Shown here piece after piece: positions 37,701 through 50,542 of a DNA stretch of 64,000 nt. The notes beneath the pieces are model-generated. The model worked only from the letters and a program-made list of their open reading frames with translations, did not search any database and was not told the origin of the DNA. The DNA is from Moringa oleifera. Its lineage: Eukaryota > Streptophyta > Magnoliopsida > Brassicales > Moringaceae. Position 1 is the stretch's first letter; each line of letters opens with the position of its first letter. The stretch lies in contig JAJFZO010000168.1 in assembly GCA_021397835.1 (NCBI GenBank), positions 2,790,001-2,854,000 of the forward strand. Direction: 5' to 3'. The position numbers and the translations under genes are program-made.

Positions 37701-38039
37701 AATATAATAATTGAATGACAAGAAGTCCATACTGAATGGGATGTGTTTAAATTAATGATATTTCATGTTGACTATAAATTCATCAATCACATGTTAGCAA
37801 AATTATTACTATGTGTTAACTCCGTGCACAAGATCTCTATCACTAAATGTACACATTAATTCTAAATTTTAATTTAAATATTAAATATATATTATTTTAA
37901 AAAATATATTGAATATAGATAAAAAAAGATTAATTTTCAAGATAAATCTTTTTATCACGTGAATTGGATATCATTACAGACGGGTAAACCAATGACAATC
38001 AAATGACACGCCTCATCTTTTTCCCATAAAATATCTCAG
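34782..38039. other. AT-rich intergenic region downstream of PINOID
   Basis: It begins with the PINOID 3' UTR (T/A-rich near 34850-34900). No further gene seen. A pyrimidine/CCA-rich patch at 36480-36720 carries only a proline/histidine-rich chance frame. A perfect 7-bp GC stem with a 7-base loop is at 36373-36393 (GGCGCGT...ACGCGCC). Confidence 0.5.
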
Positions 38040-38620
38040 CTATTGAAAAATGGAACGAGGGCTATCAAATGTCGTAACAGTAGAGCCATGAGCTGAAGCG
38101 CGAAGCCACGTGGCGGTTAGTAAATGGATGCGCAGTGTAAAATCATAATACAAAGAGAAATAATAATAATGGGTCAAGTCAAAGGAGGGGTGATGCTGGG
38201 CGTGCGTCAGATTAGCATCACACTCGATCTCCACAGCGTTCGGCTCTGAATGCTGTCAGTTCAAGGCTGAAAATAGCGAAGGGAGCAAGGCCCTCATTGG
38301 CTACACCGCTGGCTGACAGAAACGGCGTCGCACGCGGAGAGGCAAAGTAGTCACGTGAGGCATGCATGCACCGTAACTTGTGCCTAGTGAGATTATAGTC
38401 TTACGTGGCCTAAATGTCTGCCTGACTCTGGACTCTGATTAAGTAATTAATTAAACTAAAATTAAAACTAATAATTAATAGGTGAGAGACATTGGGTTGG
38501 GGAGAGAAAAGGGTGGGGGGGGGGAGGGAGGGCGAGGGATAGGCCTGCCACGTACGGCTTACGCCCTATACGTCTCTGCTCACCTCCTGCGTTTGTCGCT
38601 CCATTTTCCATCGATACGTA
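38040..38620. promoter_or_regulatory. Orphan GC-richer island with ACGT cores
   Basis: This stretch is markedly less AT-rich than its surroundings. It carries perfect G-boxes at 38107-38112 and 38352-38357, and further ACGT cores at 38403-38406, 38550-38553, 38570-38573 and 38616-38619. It looks like promoter DNA, but no gene I recognise starts next to it: PINOID ends to the left and the F-box gene ends to the right. It may serve an unseen short or non-coding transcript, or act as an enhancer. Confidence 0.35.
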
Positions 38621-39330
38621 ATCCTTGAGGCAAACTAAAAAATTTAAAGGTTGATATAATGTTTATCCTCAATATAAAAATTACTAAATACAAATTATAC
38701 TAAAGTAAATTAATTTTTAAAAATTAAATAATTAAAATATTAATATGATAAAAAACAATGTTAGTATTAGTTAATATTTTAATAATAATATAATATTTTA
38801 TACTTTCTATCTTTTAAAAAAATTTACAAAAAATAAAATTGTTATTAATATATATGACAATAATTTAATAATTTTTTTTAAAATAGATTGAGAATAAAAA
38901 ATTATAACTATTTTTTATTTTTATGAAATAACTATTTGGAAAATTCATTTTTCAATGATTAGTCTGAATTTTTTAAAAATATAAACTAATAAAAATTATA
39001 ATATTTTAATAAAATGAATTAAATATTGTAAAAATAATTTTATTTAGAATAGAGCAAGAAAAAAAAATTTGTATTACTGCAAATCAAAAAATGCTGTAAA
39101 AGATGCATGAAAGAGATTCAATGAAACTGTAAGGAAGAACTGCCAGGAATCCAAACTACTCAACAGCTAATATAATAAGAGAATCAAATCAAGCAGTTGG
39201 GAAAGAGGGATGAAAGTTACAAAAATAAAAGAACATCGACAGATCAATGACCAACAAGATAGTGTCAGCAGCCTATCCTCTTGTGCCAGTGTCCATGCAA
39301 CCCTAAACTTTTGCCCCTCTTGACATTATT
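38621..39330. other. AT-rich spacer and 3' UTR of the first F-box gene
   Basis: AT-rich up to about 39060. From about 39070 the base composition becomes mixed, consistent with the 3' UTR of the minus-strand F-box gene ending at 39400. No other feature seen. Confidence 0.45.
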
Positions 39331-39399
39331 TAATACAGCAAACCGATAGATAATAATGCTGAAAGTAATGTGTTCCTCTCGCCTGGAACAATCCAACTG

Positions 39400-41500
39400 C
39401 TAGTCCAGATGCATATCCTCAGAGCCAGAGTCAGAGACATTGTCAGAGTCATCCTCATCGGTGCCATCTGAAAATTCATAGTGCCAAAATTCACAGTGGC
39501 CATTGTCATCAGACAGTGAATCAATGTCGGATGGACCAGATGGGTACTCTACTTCATATATGACACCATCGTCTGTTGGGTCATGTGAGACATCATCCTC
39601 AATTTTATCATCCAAATGGTAGTCATTCCGCAAATCTTTGAATTCGGAGTCACTAATGGGATCCTTGGGACGCTTCAGCTCTTTGATCCTTTCAGCACAT
39701 CGTTGCTCCAAATCTCCTCCCAGATTAACATGTTCACACTGGCGCAAGTCAAGAGATTCAAGGTGAGGACAACCATCAAGAATGGCATGCACGCCATTGT
39801 CTGTCATATTATCTCCAACAAGCTGGAGGTGGCGTAATTCGTGCAAGTTTCCTGCAATAACTTGTGCATTCTCGTCACAGTCCAAGTGTGCCCGATAGAT
39901 CCCCACGTAATTCGACTTGAATGATTTGAGAAGACGGCAACTTCGACCAACTGCTTCTATGACTTCTTTTGGGAATGAGAAGCATGAAAGCTCAAGCTCT
40001 TCCAGCAAGGGAAGTTTAGCAACTGCTTCGATCATTGCCCAATGTGAAATGCCATAGGTACATGCTAGTCGAAGGCATCTCAGACCACAAGCTCTATAAG
40101 ATTGGTAAAAGATTTTTCAGGGAGAAACAATGCTGCTTGTTTCTTTGTCCATGTTATAATAAATATGTGGGAGATTGTGATTACTTTACTACTTTTTTCC
40201 TTGTCACAAACAGTTTTTTGTTCATCCTTAAACCATAAACATCCCTAATGAATTTATGTTAAATTTCACTATTGTTAAAAGAAGCCCAAACAAATATACT
40301 GATTCCAGAAAACTTCAAAGATTAAGATTAACTCTGCAACTCGATGTGGCGGGCTAATCTACGAGAATTATCTAGCCCAAAAAAACAAATAATGAATTTA
40401 TCAAGACTACATTGACAATCCAAAAAGAGTTATCCCAACACAAGCTTCAAACCTTTCATGCAAGAAAGGTAGCAATTTGAGTCCACTGGGTATGAAGTAA
40501 ATACCACATGTAAGTTCCAATTTGCAGTCAATTATGGAAACCAACCTTTACTTGCTAAAGTCATCACATCAAAAAGAAAGTTATTATATTATCCTGTTGA
40601 GGAAAAGATCATGAACTGGTTTCCAAGTCAAGTTACAGCAGACTCATAAGATTTCCCTCTACACTCCATATCAAAATGAACAAAAAATGCAGAAAGCTAG
40701 AAACCCATCAGCAATGTGTTTTGAGAATAAAGCACAAAGACAAACCCTTCTAGTTAACAAGAACATAAATTTCAATTCAATTAGCTTCTTTTACGCCTGG
40801 TTGACAAAATTCATCTGACAAACACAGAACTCATTTGCTCCATTATTAATCTCCAAGCATCAAAATTAACAAATCAGAAAAAAAAAGAAGAAGAAAACAA
40901 AGCAGATTAACATTCTAAAAGGAGGAACCCAGGTAATTCCATCTTCTAACAAAGACATTTGGAGAAAGATTATGGTGCTAGATTACTGATTGACATCTTC
41001 TAGGCCCAAGTCCCAAAATATAAACATGAAACATAGATAATGACACCCCTTAATCTTCAAGGGTCAATAACTGAACATTGAAAATAATAGAAGTACCAAA
41101 ATGCCAATACGAAAAAAAAGTTCATAAATTCCCTGAAAGTGAAGATACATCTAAAGAGAATAGAAATATACCTATCAGAGATGTGCTCGAGGAGAGGATT
41201 GCTGCCGAAGCCATTAAGGTTGATGGCGAGCAAGCCGCCGCGGCTGCGATTAACCGCTTGGAAGCACATAGCCTCCAAGTGGGAATCCAGGTAATAGGGG
41301 TATCCAACGTAATGCATTTTAATCGATGTCCATAATGAAGGATCCATGGAGATTTTGCGCCACTTCGAGCAAACCAACTGGGCCCTCAACAGAACCTCTA
41401 CGGCTCCGAGCTTAGACAGGATCGTTAGCATCAAATCGGAAGGGAGGTCCAGCCAATTTCGGGAATGCTGGTCAAATGGCGGTGGAGGTGGAGAGGACAT
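39400..41500 (-). CDS. F-box/LRR protein, SKIP19/FBL23 type (copy A)
   Basis: Exon 1 (41500-41172) and exon 2 (40093-39400) join through a 1078-base GT-AG intron (HISDR/ACGLRCLRL; the split codon is Arg110) to give 340 residues. The F-box is at about 15-60 (NWLDLPSDLMLTILSKLGAV...VCSKWRKISMDPSLWTSI) and binds SKP1, so the protein should be the substrate adaptor of an SCF ubiquitin ligase. Leucine-rich repeats follow: LRCLRLACTYGIS, LPLLEELELSCFSF, LLKSFKSNYVG, LRHLQLVGDNMTDNGVHAIL, HLESLDLRQCEHVNLGGDLEQRC. The last 70 or so residues are an Asp/Glu/Ser-rich tail (DDKIEDD...SGSEDMHLD). The target is unknown. A paralogue lies at 50657-53993 with the same intron position and an equally long first exon (329 bases). 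Confidence 0.9.
40094..41171 (-). other. Intron of F-box copy A
   Basis: The minus-strand donor is GATAG/GTATAT and the acceptor CTTATAG/AGCTTG. Parts of it still resemble the intron of copy B: the plus-strand stretches CTTCTTTTACGCCTGGTTGAC near 40786 and CATTCTAAAAGGAGGAAC near 40910 have near matches at about 53189 and 53331. Confidence 0.85.
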
Positions 41501-42195
41501 AGTTTGAGATTCTCCGGTAAACTTTCAAGGATTTTCCCAGGATAATTGGGTTCACAGCGATGTGGGCAGAAGAAGAATGTTATCACGAATCTGATATAGC
41601 AGATCTAAGATACAGGAAACTCGTAAAACTGCTTTTTACATATTTGGAATACTATAAAGACTCAATCTCCCTCAAACGTGATCATCGGCTTTTACCCTTT
41701 TTTTTTTTTTTTTTGAATCTCTTTCTCATTTCTTCTTCAAACAAAATATTTTTGGAATTCTGACTTGTTCAAAGAGAAAACAGAATATGGTAAATTTGGT
41801 TGGATATTGTGAATGTGAAACATTTGTTGAGTCCACATTGCTTTAGGTTCTCAAAAAATGCTATGGGTTTTCATTCCTTATTTCATTTTTGTTTTATTAT
41901 ATGTTTTCATTCCTCAATACATGCTTTCATACTTTATTTGATGGGATTGTTTGAATTTTAATTTTTCATAATATGTTGTGATTTTAATTCTTAAAGATCA
42001 AATAAATAACTTATTTTGAATATGATTCCTTATTTTAATTTATGCTCATTCGTATTCTTATCAACTTTGATTTCCATTCATTTTGATTTTGAGAAAGTAA
42101 ATATGTCATAAAGCACAATGAGTTATGTGCTGCCATTCAATAAGTTGAATCATGGTGACAATCAAATGGAGAACTTTTAAAAGGACAATCCTAAT
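41501..42195. other. Upstream region of F-box copy A
   Basis: It contains the likely leader and promoter of the minus-strand F-box gene. No TATA box stands out. Poly-T at 41699-41715. The rest is AT-rich with no gene. Confidence 0.4.
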
Positions 42196-42830
42196 CTTAT
42201 CAGGCTATCTTCAACGAGACGGCAAAACGGCAATTTGCCGTCAAAATTATAGTGAAACAGTTTTCAATGAGACAATAAATTAGGTTCATCAATTTGATGC
42301 AACTACAGCACTGCACCAAATTTGGTACAATATTGTAGCTGCACCAAATTGGTGAAATATTAAAAAATATATTTTTTTATAAATTATTTTTTAAAGGTTT
42401 TAAATCAAATATATTTTTGATTAATAATTTAATAAATATATGATATTACTAAAAAACAATTATACCATTAAGAATATCCCATCAAGATCTTCAAAATAAG
42501 ATCAATATTCAATATATAATTTTGTTTTATTTAAATTATTATTAATAATAATTTATTTAATTAATAATAAAATTATTATATAATATTAATTTTTAAAAAA
42601 TATATAAATAAAAATAAAATTTTTAAATTATATTAATTATTTTAAAAATATTTAAAAATATTTTTATTAAGAATTATTATTTATATTATTAAAATAATAT
42701 TATAACACTAATTTGGTGTCAATGGATTAAAAATGAAAAAAATTTGATGTTAAAATATTTTAAAAATATTATTTTTTAACATCAAATTGGTGTTAAATTT
42801 GAGGTTTTCGGTTGGAGATGGTCTCAAGGG
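42196..42830. mobile_element. Probable MITE with TTCAACG/TCCAACC ends
   Basis: The left end (GGCTATCTTCAACGAGACGG) and the inverted right end (GAGACCATCTCCAACCGAAA) are imperfect inverted repeats containing the ATCTCCAAC motif common at the tips of plant MITEs. Inside, CACCAAATTTGG and CAAATTGGTGTTAAATTTGAG recur in both orientations around an AT-rich core. I could not define a clean target-site duplication, so the exact borders and the superfamily remain open. Confidence 0.45.
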
Positions 42831-42834
42831 CAAA

Positions 42835-43849
42835 AACTGCGAGGGCTGGCCTGTGGTAAATTTTTTTATTAAATTATGCTTTTACCGTTTGATTAAATAT
42901 CTTTATTTTTACCTTTTCCCCCCTCTGTATCTCATCTTCCTATTTTGTAATTTTACTTTGCACTACGTAGCCAGTGCCCATTAGCCTCCTTAGTCTTCTC
43001 TTTCTATCGTTTCTCCAAACTCCATCTTAGTCAACTACTTGTTTGATCTCTTTTGATGCTTCTTCGTTTCATGATCCTTTAAGTTTTTGGTTCTCTTTTC
43101 GTCCCCACTTAGTTAAATCATTTTTCGTTAATTATTTGTTTTATTTAACAAAATACAAAAATATTGTTAGTTTAAAAATAGATAAATATATAAATTTAAA
43201 TTTATTATTTACTATTAGTTTGATTATATGTTAAAATATTATTTAATTTTTTAAAAAATGAATATTATTTAGTTTATAGGTAAAAATTTATTTGAGAAAA
43301 TTTGAGATAATTACCGTTAATCTAAAATTACTAATTTGAGATTAGTATTTTAAAAAAACTAATTAATGTATGCTTAGAAAAAATTATTTGTAATAATTTT
43401 AAAAAATTAGCTTGAGATATATTTGATGTAATTAATTTATAATTGTTTAGTATAAGGATTAGTAAGTAGAAAAATGATTTAATTTGCCAACTTAACTATT
43501 GATTAAATTATTTTATAATTATAAATTATAATATCAAATAACTAAATATTCAAGTCAATAAAGACTCTTCTTTTGTAGTTTAACAAGAAAGAAGATAATT
43601 TATCAAGTGGCTCAAGTTCTCCCTTTTTGCATCATGTTACTATTTCAAGTTTTTCATGTTTGGATAAAAAAATATATTTAAGAATATTAAAGCATCATAT
43701 GTTATTAATACCCAATATTATAAACGTGATAATTGATTATGTGTTCTAATATAAATGTATCATATTGACGAGTATAATGGTATTCGAAAGGCATATTATT
43801 GAAATAGGATCTTGTCGATTATAGATGAAAAACAAACTCGACGTTTTTA
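42835..43849. other. AT-rich stretch before the hAT remnant
   Basis: AT-rich, no convincing gene. The 5' end or inverted repeat of the hAT element may lie here, but I could not identify it. Confidence 0.4.
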
Positions 43850-46800
43850 AGTTTGTTGATGTAAAAGATTTATCTAACTTGAATATCCAGTAGAAAAAAT
43901 TAAAGGATATTGTTTTTATATTATCTCTTTAAGAGTCATTTACTGAAATATTATACATTTACAATTGATGGTTTTCAAAATTGAAAAAGAAGTTGCTGGT
44001 AAAAAGTATCTATTTATATCACATAAAGAAAAAGTTGATTCACATCATGGATTTGCTATTAAGAGTTAAAAGAAATTAAAAAATTTATCCAAAATATTGA
44101 TAGAGTTATGAATACACTTTCTTTAAAAGAAATCTCAAGAAACCAGTTACTACTTTAAACATTGTGAAATGATTGGAATTAGAAGGTTTTGCTTTCAGGG
44201 GCCACGAGGAATCCATCAATTCTACTAACAGTGAGAACTTCCTTGAATTGGTAAAAATTGCAAGCATTAATAAATAAAAAAATTGCTGGAGTTGTACTAA
44301 AAAAATTCTTTATTAAATACCAAATATACATCATTCTTGATTCAAAAAGAGTTATTTAAAATTCTTGCTAATCGAGTGAGGCTAAAAATTCATGATGACA
44401 TTAAAAATTCTAAAATTTGTACTCTCGTTGATAAAGTTATTGATGAAATTAGTAAAAAACAAATGGCACTCATTTTAAGATATATTAATAGTAATTATTT
44501 AATATGTAAACGTTTCTGTGAAGTTATAGGTGTTGATAACACAATACCAAAAAATCTTAAAAAGAAAATATATAATATTCTTAATAGATTCAATTTATAA
44601 GTTCAAGACTTACAAAGTCAAAGATATGATGGTACCACTAATATGTGGGTTGAATGGAATGGTTTACAAGTTATTATATCTTGAAGATTATTCATATACC
44701 TATTATGTACTTTGCTTTGTCTATCGGCTTCAACTTGCTGTAATTGCAATGGTAAAAGAGGTACATGAAGTTTATTGTAGACTTTGTCAATATTTTTTTA
44801 AGAGACATATAGAGATGAAAATTATAGATTTGATTGCTTGAGGAGAGTTTGAGACTTATAAAAGGATTAATCAAGTTCGCACTTTGCAACGAGTTACAGC
44901 TACTCGTTAGAATTCTCATTTCACTTTTCTTAAAAGGTTGACTGATTTGTATAGTTTCGTTTCTACTCTTCTTAAAAATTTGATTAATAATAATTAAATA
45001 GTAACATAAGTGAGAAAGTTAAAGCTGCATATAAAGATTCTAGATCTTTTGAATTCGTGTTTATGTTGTTGATGATGAACAAAGTATTAATCTTTGATTC
45101 ACTTTGTCAAATTTTGTAGTTGAAATCTCAAGATATTTTAAATGCTATAAATTTAGTTTTAATTACAAGAAAGTTTCCTCAAAGTCAAGAATGATTGACA
45201 TGTTTTCTTTGAGAGTATAGTATCATTTTGTATTAGTTCTGATGTTGATATGCCCAATATGAATGCACGTTATATAGAAGATATGCTCTTGTCAGCAGAA
45301 AGATGATGTCATGACTGAGCATTGCTATGACTTTAAAATCTTTAATGTTGCAATAGATTTTTCAGTTGAAAAAATTACATAAGAGAGTTTAAAATAAAAT
45401 AGTTGAGCTTCTTGCTCTTAGTATAACTTTGAGTTTGGTTGATGGCTTCAAATCATTTAGTATTGATAGTATTATTACTCTCGTTAAAGATTATTATTCG
45501 AGTTAATTATACTAGATAAACATACATTTTAGGTGCAGTATCAAATTGAGACTTACATTAAAAATTGCATCAAATTAGGACTCACATAATGTGCAGTTTG
45601 CAATGTGGACCTCCGTCAATAAAATGCATTAAAATTAACTGCATGGCTAGCTCACGTGATACCTTACGCTTGTTAAATGTGCAATTATATTAAACATCTT
45701 TTCATCATTGTAAAATGAAGTAAAATTGCTCATGAATCGGTTTATGAAATTTCTCTCTCTATCCATCAAATTCAAGCATCGATTGTTGCTAAATCCGAGA
45801 TTCAAGTACACATCCTTTAACTCCTTCGCTTTGTTGTTTCTTTTTGCATTGATTGAGTAAAATGGTTACAAATTCGTATCAATCAAACAATGAAAAAAAA
45901 GTTTTATTTTTTAGGGTTTCAAAATTGAAAAATTTTGGTTTTTAAAATCCACCATTTTGAACCCAATGCATACAATTTCAATACGAAAAATTAAAGAAAA
46001 GAAAATTCACAGCTTGTAGTTATGAGCCGCTGTTGGGTTGAGGAAGGATTAAACCTATTTTGCCTAGGAAAGATTGATTGCAAAACCCACTAATAATGAA
46101 TTTGAATTGCAGGATGGATCATAAGATCAGGTATGATCTCTCGTGTCTCCACCATAATGCCCAAGTTGATGATTAGCCAAAAAAAAAAGGAATGATGTAA
46201 CTCGACCTCGAAGGTGGAAAGGTTCCAGCTAGACTATAGAAGCCGGTGATTTTGCTGAAAAAGGGTATTCTCGTCACGTTCAGCAGGAGTGAAGTTTATG
46301 GAGTGTAAGTGACTAAGGGCAATAAGGGGTTTGAAAAAAATAAGGTACACGAGGCTATGTTAAACACGTAATGAGGAAATTATGGAGTTAATTCTAATGG
46401 GTTTCGTTCACAGAAGTTCTGCATTACTAATTGCACGTAATGTGAGTCCTAATTTGATGAAATTTTTTATGTAGATTCTAATTTGATACTGCAACTAAAA
46501 TGTAGGTTCCTCTGATATAATTAATCTTTATTATTCTTTACATTTTGATAAAAGTGATATTGAAGATTTAAGAAAACAGTTGGACCATTACAAATTTGAT
46601 GTACTTAACCCTTCAAAATTTCAAAATGTCAATTTTCTTTTCAAATTATGTCAAGTTTTAACTACAACAAAAAGGTTATGATACTACAGTTTGAATGATA
46701 AATCCATTCGTCTAGTGTTAACTCTTTCAATTTTTATAGTAACAATAAAATGAACATTTTCAATTATAAAACTTCTTGAAACGCCTCTGCATAATAAGAT

Positions 46801-46935
46801 ATAAGGTGATTTTCTTGTATGTTATATGGTTATCTATATTGAAAGAGATATTATTCATTCAATAAATATGTACTCTATAATTGATGAGTTTAATAGTGTG
46901 AAACCTTGTAAAAAAAATTGAAATTATAATTAGTT
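43850..46935 (+). pseudogene. Dead hAT-family transposase (TTF/ZMYM1-like), interrupted
   Basis: Reading across stops and frameshifts gives the plant 'zinc finger MYM-type protein 1-like' hAT transposase in order: VDSHHGFA (about 44034), FCFQGP.GIHQFY (usually FRGHDES.NS.N.GNFLEL, about 44190), ILANRVRLKIHDDIKNSKICTLVDKVIDEISKKQMALILRYIN (44358-44495; usually FAILVDESRD.S.KEQMA..LRYV), VQDLQSQRYDGTTNMWVEWNGLQ (about 44602-44668; usually RGQGYDGASNM.GE.NGLK), then the C-terminal dimerisation region after the inserted element: LRKQLDHYKFDVLNPSKFQNVNFL (about 46569-46640) and LIRLVLTLSIF...FSIIKL (usually RL.LTLPVSTATTERAFSAMK). The catalytic core is broken many times. A Mutator-type element (45500-46527) splits it. 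Confidence 0.75.
45500..46527. mobile_element. Non-autonomous Mutator-like element, copy 2
   Basis: A 1028-base element with the perfect nine-base target duplication TTATTATTC on both sides (45491-45499 and 46528-46536). It belongs to the same family as 18319-19323: it begins GAGTTAATTATACTAGATAA, then TTTAGGTGCAGTATCAAATTGAG, and ends with the inverted counterpart. The left third (TGTGCAATTA..., ATTCAAGCATCGATTGTTGC) and right third (GAGTGAAG.TTATGGAGTGTAAGTGAC) match copy 1. The central part (about 45985-46260) does not match it and may be a separately acquired piece. No transposase. Confidence 0.9.
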
Positions 46936-49347
46936 TTATTTTAAAAGATATGACTTATTATATCCTTCTATTTAAGTGTTTTTTTTTTTTAAGAAATAAT
47001 ATTTCCTATAGTATGATCATGAAAAAAAAATTTAGCCCACCTCTTAGTTTGTCCTTGAATGTTGTGATTGTGATCTATTACAAATCAAACCCACAAATCG
47101 TTCTAACCCAAGCAATTTACATTTCAAATCAAAATCATGATTATAATGTTTTACTACAAATTAGACCCACCAAACCATTCTAACTTAGATAATTTATTGA
47201 TCAAATCAAATCAGTAGCATGAATTCTTATAAGTCAAATCCGACAAAAATACCAATGAGGCAAAAAACCCGACCAAGATACAATTAAAGTTGTTCTCATC
47301 TGCAAATCAATTGTCTTCATCCACTTAACTCTTTCCTATACCCATCATATGACAATAGAATTCTCATCCTGCAATGTCATAAAATAAGAAGTGAATAAAT
47401 ACTAATAAAGTACAAACATCATTATGTTATAAAGTACAAGTACCATATATTATAAGGTAAGAATACATAAAATATTAACATATGAATTGTGACCAAACCA
47501 AGCAATAAGGTACAAACATCACACATTTGCTTAAGATAGAAACACGTTAAAATATAGAATGAGAAGACATTGCATGCATTATTCTTTGAGTTTGAAGCTA
47601 CATGTCAAAGACAAATATTTTTATGAATTGAAATGCGAAGGTCCCTTTCTCATGTTACCACAGACAATTGAAAATACTTTCATGGATGATTTTTTCAACA
47701 ATTTTGTCCACCTTTCTGCAAAATGAAACCATATTTTAATAGATTTTTGAGGATTCAATAACACATCTTGTACTCAGACAAAGCAATAAGTTCCAAGTTT
47801 TTGAGCAACAAGATTTGATGAGTTATTTGTGATGATAGTTATACATTAATTTTGTTCATGAGTAATGCCACCAGATTTAAAGCTTACTAGGAAGTAGCAA
47901 ATAAAATTGGATCTTTACTTTTTGACTTGCAAATTTATGTCCCCTTATGATGATTTATGAGAGAGTGTGTGAGGTGCAGAGAGAGAAAGCTTCATTTATG
48001 CAAGAAGTGTCCTTTTTTACCACATGATAATTTAATTCATCCATAATCAAAAAGTGTTAAAAAAAAACCAACTTAGTAAAGTTGGTAATCTTCCCACAAA
48101 AGAAGATGAGAGGTGCTAAAATCTGAAATTTTTGAATTATATAACTTGATAATTTAGTTTTTATTTTATCTTTATTTATAAAATGTATTATCATTAGAAA
48201 ATAAAATAATATCAACATTGATCAATTTTCAAATATATTATGAATTTTAATTTTAACTATTTATCTAAAATGTTTTTAATTTTGAAGAGATTTTGAATCT
48301 AGTGTTCATGTTTTATTTTTTTACGAATTTTATACTAAAAATATTTTAGTTACATTTTTTTATATTATAAAATATTTATCTATGGTTATATTAATCATAT
48401 AGTTTATAAGTTTAAGATTCAAATTTTATATATAACTATCATTAATCTTTATCAAAATAACTTTGAAATCGAATAAATTTAATAATAAGTTTCAATCTTA
48501 AAGATTTTAAATTTAAAACTTATACGAATCTTATTTTATATTTTAGTTTAATTTTAATTTCAAATTTTAAAATTCTATAGATCAAAGAAAAGATTTTAAT
48601 TTATTTATGACGCCTTAAAATATCATTCAAATCAAATATATAAAACATCACAGTTATAAATTGTGAATGTATAAGACTAAACCTAAGTACAGATGAGTTG
48701 TTGCGGTGATGGGGAGAGGGAGAAAGGGAGTTGGCGTTGAACAAATCGAAGATAGATGGAAGCCCCTTGCAGGAGGAGATAATAGTGGTGATGAAGAAGA
48801 CATGGCTGTTGTGCTTGCACTTGCAGTGGACATAAAGGATGTGTTGGAGACTTTTGGCAAAGATTTTGCAAATAGATCAGTCATAGAAGAGATGGGAGTA
48901 GAGGAGTTTAATTTTAATTTAAGTTTAATGATATTAACATGATGAATAATTTACGAAATGAGATTGAATGATTTTATATAATTTTGTGGAATAAAATTGA
49001 TGTTAATATGATAAATAATTTTTAAAAATTATTTTTTAAATTTATATAATTTATATTACCTGCTTAAATAGGAGGAGGGCAGGGGACGAAGAATGTATTC
49101 CACATCCTCCTCTCCGCTTTATTTAATGAGACATGAAGTGGGATGAGAATTTATTTTATAAATGGGGATGGGGAAGGCATCTTAGCTCCCATCCCTCATG
49201 TTGATATACTAGCTAGTTTTAATCAGAGAACGTGAGTAAAATTGTGAATTTTTGTAATATAATTAATTTTAAAATATAATAAAATATTTTTTAATATAAT
49301 AAAATCAATATTTTTAATAATATATTATTATAATTCACACATTATAA

Positions 49348-49382
<35 letters not shown>

Positions 49383-50349
49383 TTATAAAATCTTAAAGAA
49401 TATTTTTTTCTTAATCTTTACTTTAAATTTTAAAAAATCTTCTAACAGATTATCAATCAAATTAAAATTTATTAATAAATGTAAAAATTAAAAATATTTA
49501 AATTAAAGATCTTATATTATAAAATTTTATGTAAAATTTTTTATATATAAAAAAAAATCAAGCTACTATAACAATAATTTTTAAGTTTCTTGAATATTAA
49601 AAACTGTTTTTAAAAAAATTGTCAAAAATTTTAAAAATTATAATATATAATTTATAAATCAAAAAATATTCTAAATTAAAAAAATTGATCTAAAAAGAAG
49701 TATAACTTTTATTTAAAATTTTTTAAATATTTTAATAATAAAAATATATTTAATTTTTTACTATAAAAATCTCTTTAAAGGTAAAGATCAGGAGAGAGAT
49801 ATTTTATATAAATTTTTAAAATTTTGATATAGACTTTTCAAAAAATATTTTCAATGTTCAAAAATTGTGACTTTCATCATAAATTAATATTCTTTACATT
49901 TATAAAAAAATTTAAGTTATAACTAATTATATAAACTTTTTAAATTTTAATTTTTTAACAGAATTCAGTTTGATACAAATCACCAAATGAAAATTCAATT
50001 AATTATTTTTTAACATGAAATTTATTAAATAATATAAAATAAACATAAAAAATTTACACTAACCTTGGGACAAAAATCAAAGTCAACTTCTTTGAGCTTC
50101 TTTAACCCCTCAGCTGCACCAACTTGGATTTGTTCTCCTACTTTAACTAATTCTTATCAATAATGTGATTCCAGGTTCTTTTTTATTTTCCTTTCAAACC
50201 ATTTAGGACATTCTAGAAATATGGAATTTGAAAGATAACGAGATGCAGAGTACCATGTTGATGGCAAAAGGCCTGGAAGTGCTTCAAAAGTACAAGCTTT
50301 CACTAAAACTGAAAAATAGCAGTACCTCTAACCAATTACTGCTAGTAGT
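46936..50349. other. AT-rich region between the hAT remnant and F-box copy B
   Basis: Mostly AT-rich, no certain gene. A less AT-rich patch at 48690-48950 has a 78-codon frame (MMGRGRKGVGVEQIEDRWK...) without family resemblance. GGAGGAGGGCAGGGGACGAAG near 49070 to GGGGATGGGGAAGG near 49170 resembles the G/C-rich blocks of dispersed plant repeats. An (AAT)n run is at 49349-49379. Confidence 0.45.
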
Positions 50350-50542
50350 CCAACTAGTTTAAAAGGCAAGATTCTGATATGTATAGATCTTTAGGAAAAG
50401 GGAGCTTGGAGGAATGAACATTATAGACCACAGGACCTCTCGAGAAGCAGAAGATTGTATTTGGATCAATGACCAAGCCTGCAGCATAATTCAACGCAGA
50501 AAGTATTTCAGCCATGCATGCCTGCATTTTGCATCTTTCTAG

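Noticed and set aside
48706..48942. 78-codon frame MMGRGRKGVGVEQIEDRWK...
   Set aside because: Acidic and superficially protein-like, but there is no recognised family, no adjoining exon with good splice sites, and the sequence on both sides is AT-rich. It may be a fragment; not supported as a gene.
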